64,000 bases of DNA from Marinobacterium sp. (GTDB lineage Bacteria > Pseudomonadota > Gammaproteobacteria > Pseudomonadales > Balneatricaceae), in NCBI GenBank assembly GCA_025800125.1, contig JAOXSF010000001.1, forward strand, positions 31,294-95,293, in the 5' to 3' direction. The notes beneath the pieces were generated by a model. It did no database searches. It saw only the letters and a program-made list of their open reading frames with translations, and was not told where the DNA came from. Position numbers and translations under genes: made by a program. The first letter of the stretch is position 1. Every line of letters starts with the position of its first letter. Shown here piece after piece: positions 63,895 through 64,000 of the stretch.

Positions 63895-64000
63895 TCGCCT
63901 CCACTTCTTGAGGTGAACGCAGCAAGTGCTACTGAAATACAGAAGTAAAGACAAAGCTAACTATTTGAATTTAAAGAAGATTGTAGTTGATTTTCGCTAT

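Overview
The window is a 64 kb chromosomal stretch of a Gram-negative gammaproteobacterium with roughly balanced base composition. Gene content (mlaA, epmA, rimI, roxS/roxR, zapE, rsuA, a DUF3450/TtpC/ExbB/ExbD/TonB cluster, chemoreceptors, RhlE) fits a motile, respiring, probably marine bacterium of the Oceanospirillales type. The genus cannot be fixed from the sequence alone. Most of the window is densely packed core chromosome. The exceptions are one decayed IS3-type transposase, a few gene remnants and many small tandem repeats between genes.

Layout. 0-10 kb: a terminator, an alpha/beta hydrolase-mlaA pair, epmA, a PatB/MalY aminotransferase, leuA, a HolD-like gene plus rimI, a response-regulator diguanylate cyclase, a CbiM-like permease and tRNA-Ser(GCU). 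10-19 kb: roxS-roxR, a receiver protein with a degenerate HD-GYP-like domain, a chemoreceptor, astE, rhlE and rhtB. 19-25.5 kb: an envelope module of an RND/MMPL transporter, a LolA-like periplasmic protein and an outer-membrane barrel, with a divergent PagL-like lipid A deacylase and a TetR regulator. Two matching palindromes upstream of the RND gene are the likely operators. 25.9-32 kb: two paralogous 501-residue chemoreceptors with a histidine-bearing membrane domain. The second lies in an apparent operon with hypX (CO-producing hydrogenase-maturation enzyme) and a thioredoxin-like membrane protein. 32-41 kb: RNase Z, a flagellin carrying an internal zinc-protease domain (flagellinolysin type), a methyltransferase, a cupin, rsuA, and an ArsP-like permease with a small CxxC redox protein.

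41-55 kb is an iron/heme acquisition block. A decayed transposase is followed by a Fur-box-like site and a six-gene TonB2-type energising cluster (DUF3450, TtpC, ExbB, ExbD, TonB, TPR). Next come a regulator whose receiver has lost its phosphorylation residues, a second Fur box with hemP, a TonB-dependent receptor, hemS, hmuTUV, and a small secreted protein resembling the C-terminal domain of the cytochrome c maturation factor CcmI. Heme would cross the outer membrane through the receptor, powered by the TonB cluster, cross the inner membrane through HmuTUV, and be handled in the cytoplasm by HemS.

55-64 kb: DUF3422, a beta-alanine:pyruvate-type aminotransferase flanked by apparent remnants of polyamine genes, YbaK, a CHAD protein, a YcbL-like hydrolase, zapE and pfkA. 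The window ends in a gene-poor stretch with a strong promoter whose form suggests an rRNA operon starting just beyond the edge.

Points most worth following: the hypX/CxC thioredoxin/chemoreceptor operon; the proteolytic flagellin; the CcmI-like protein and His-less receptor in the heme operon; the paired TetR-type palindromes; and the frequent short tandem duplications between genes.
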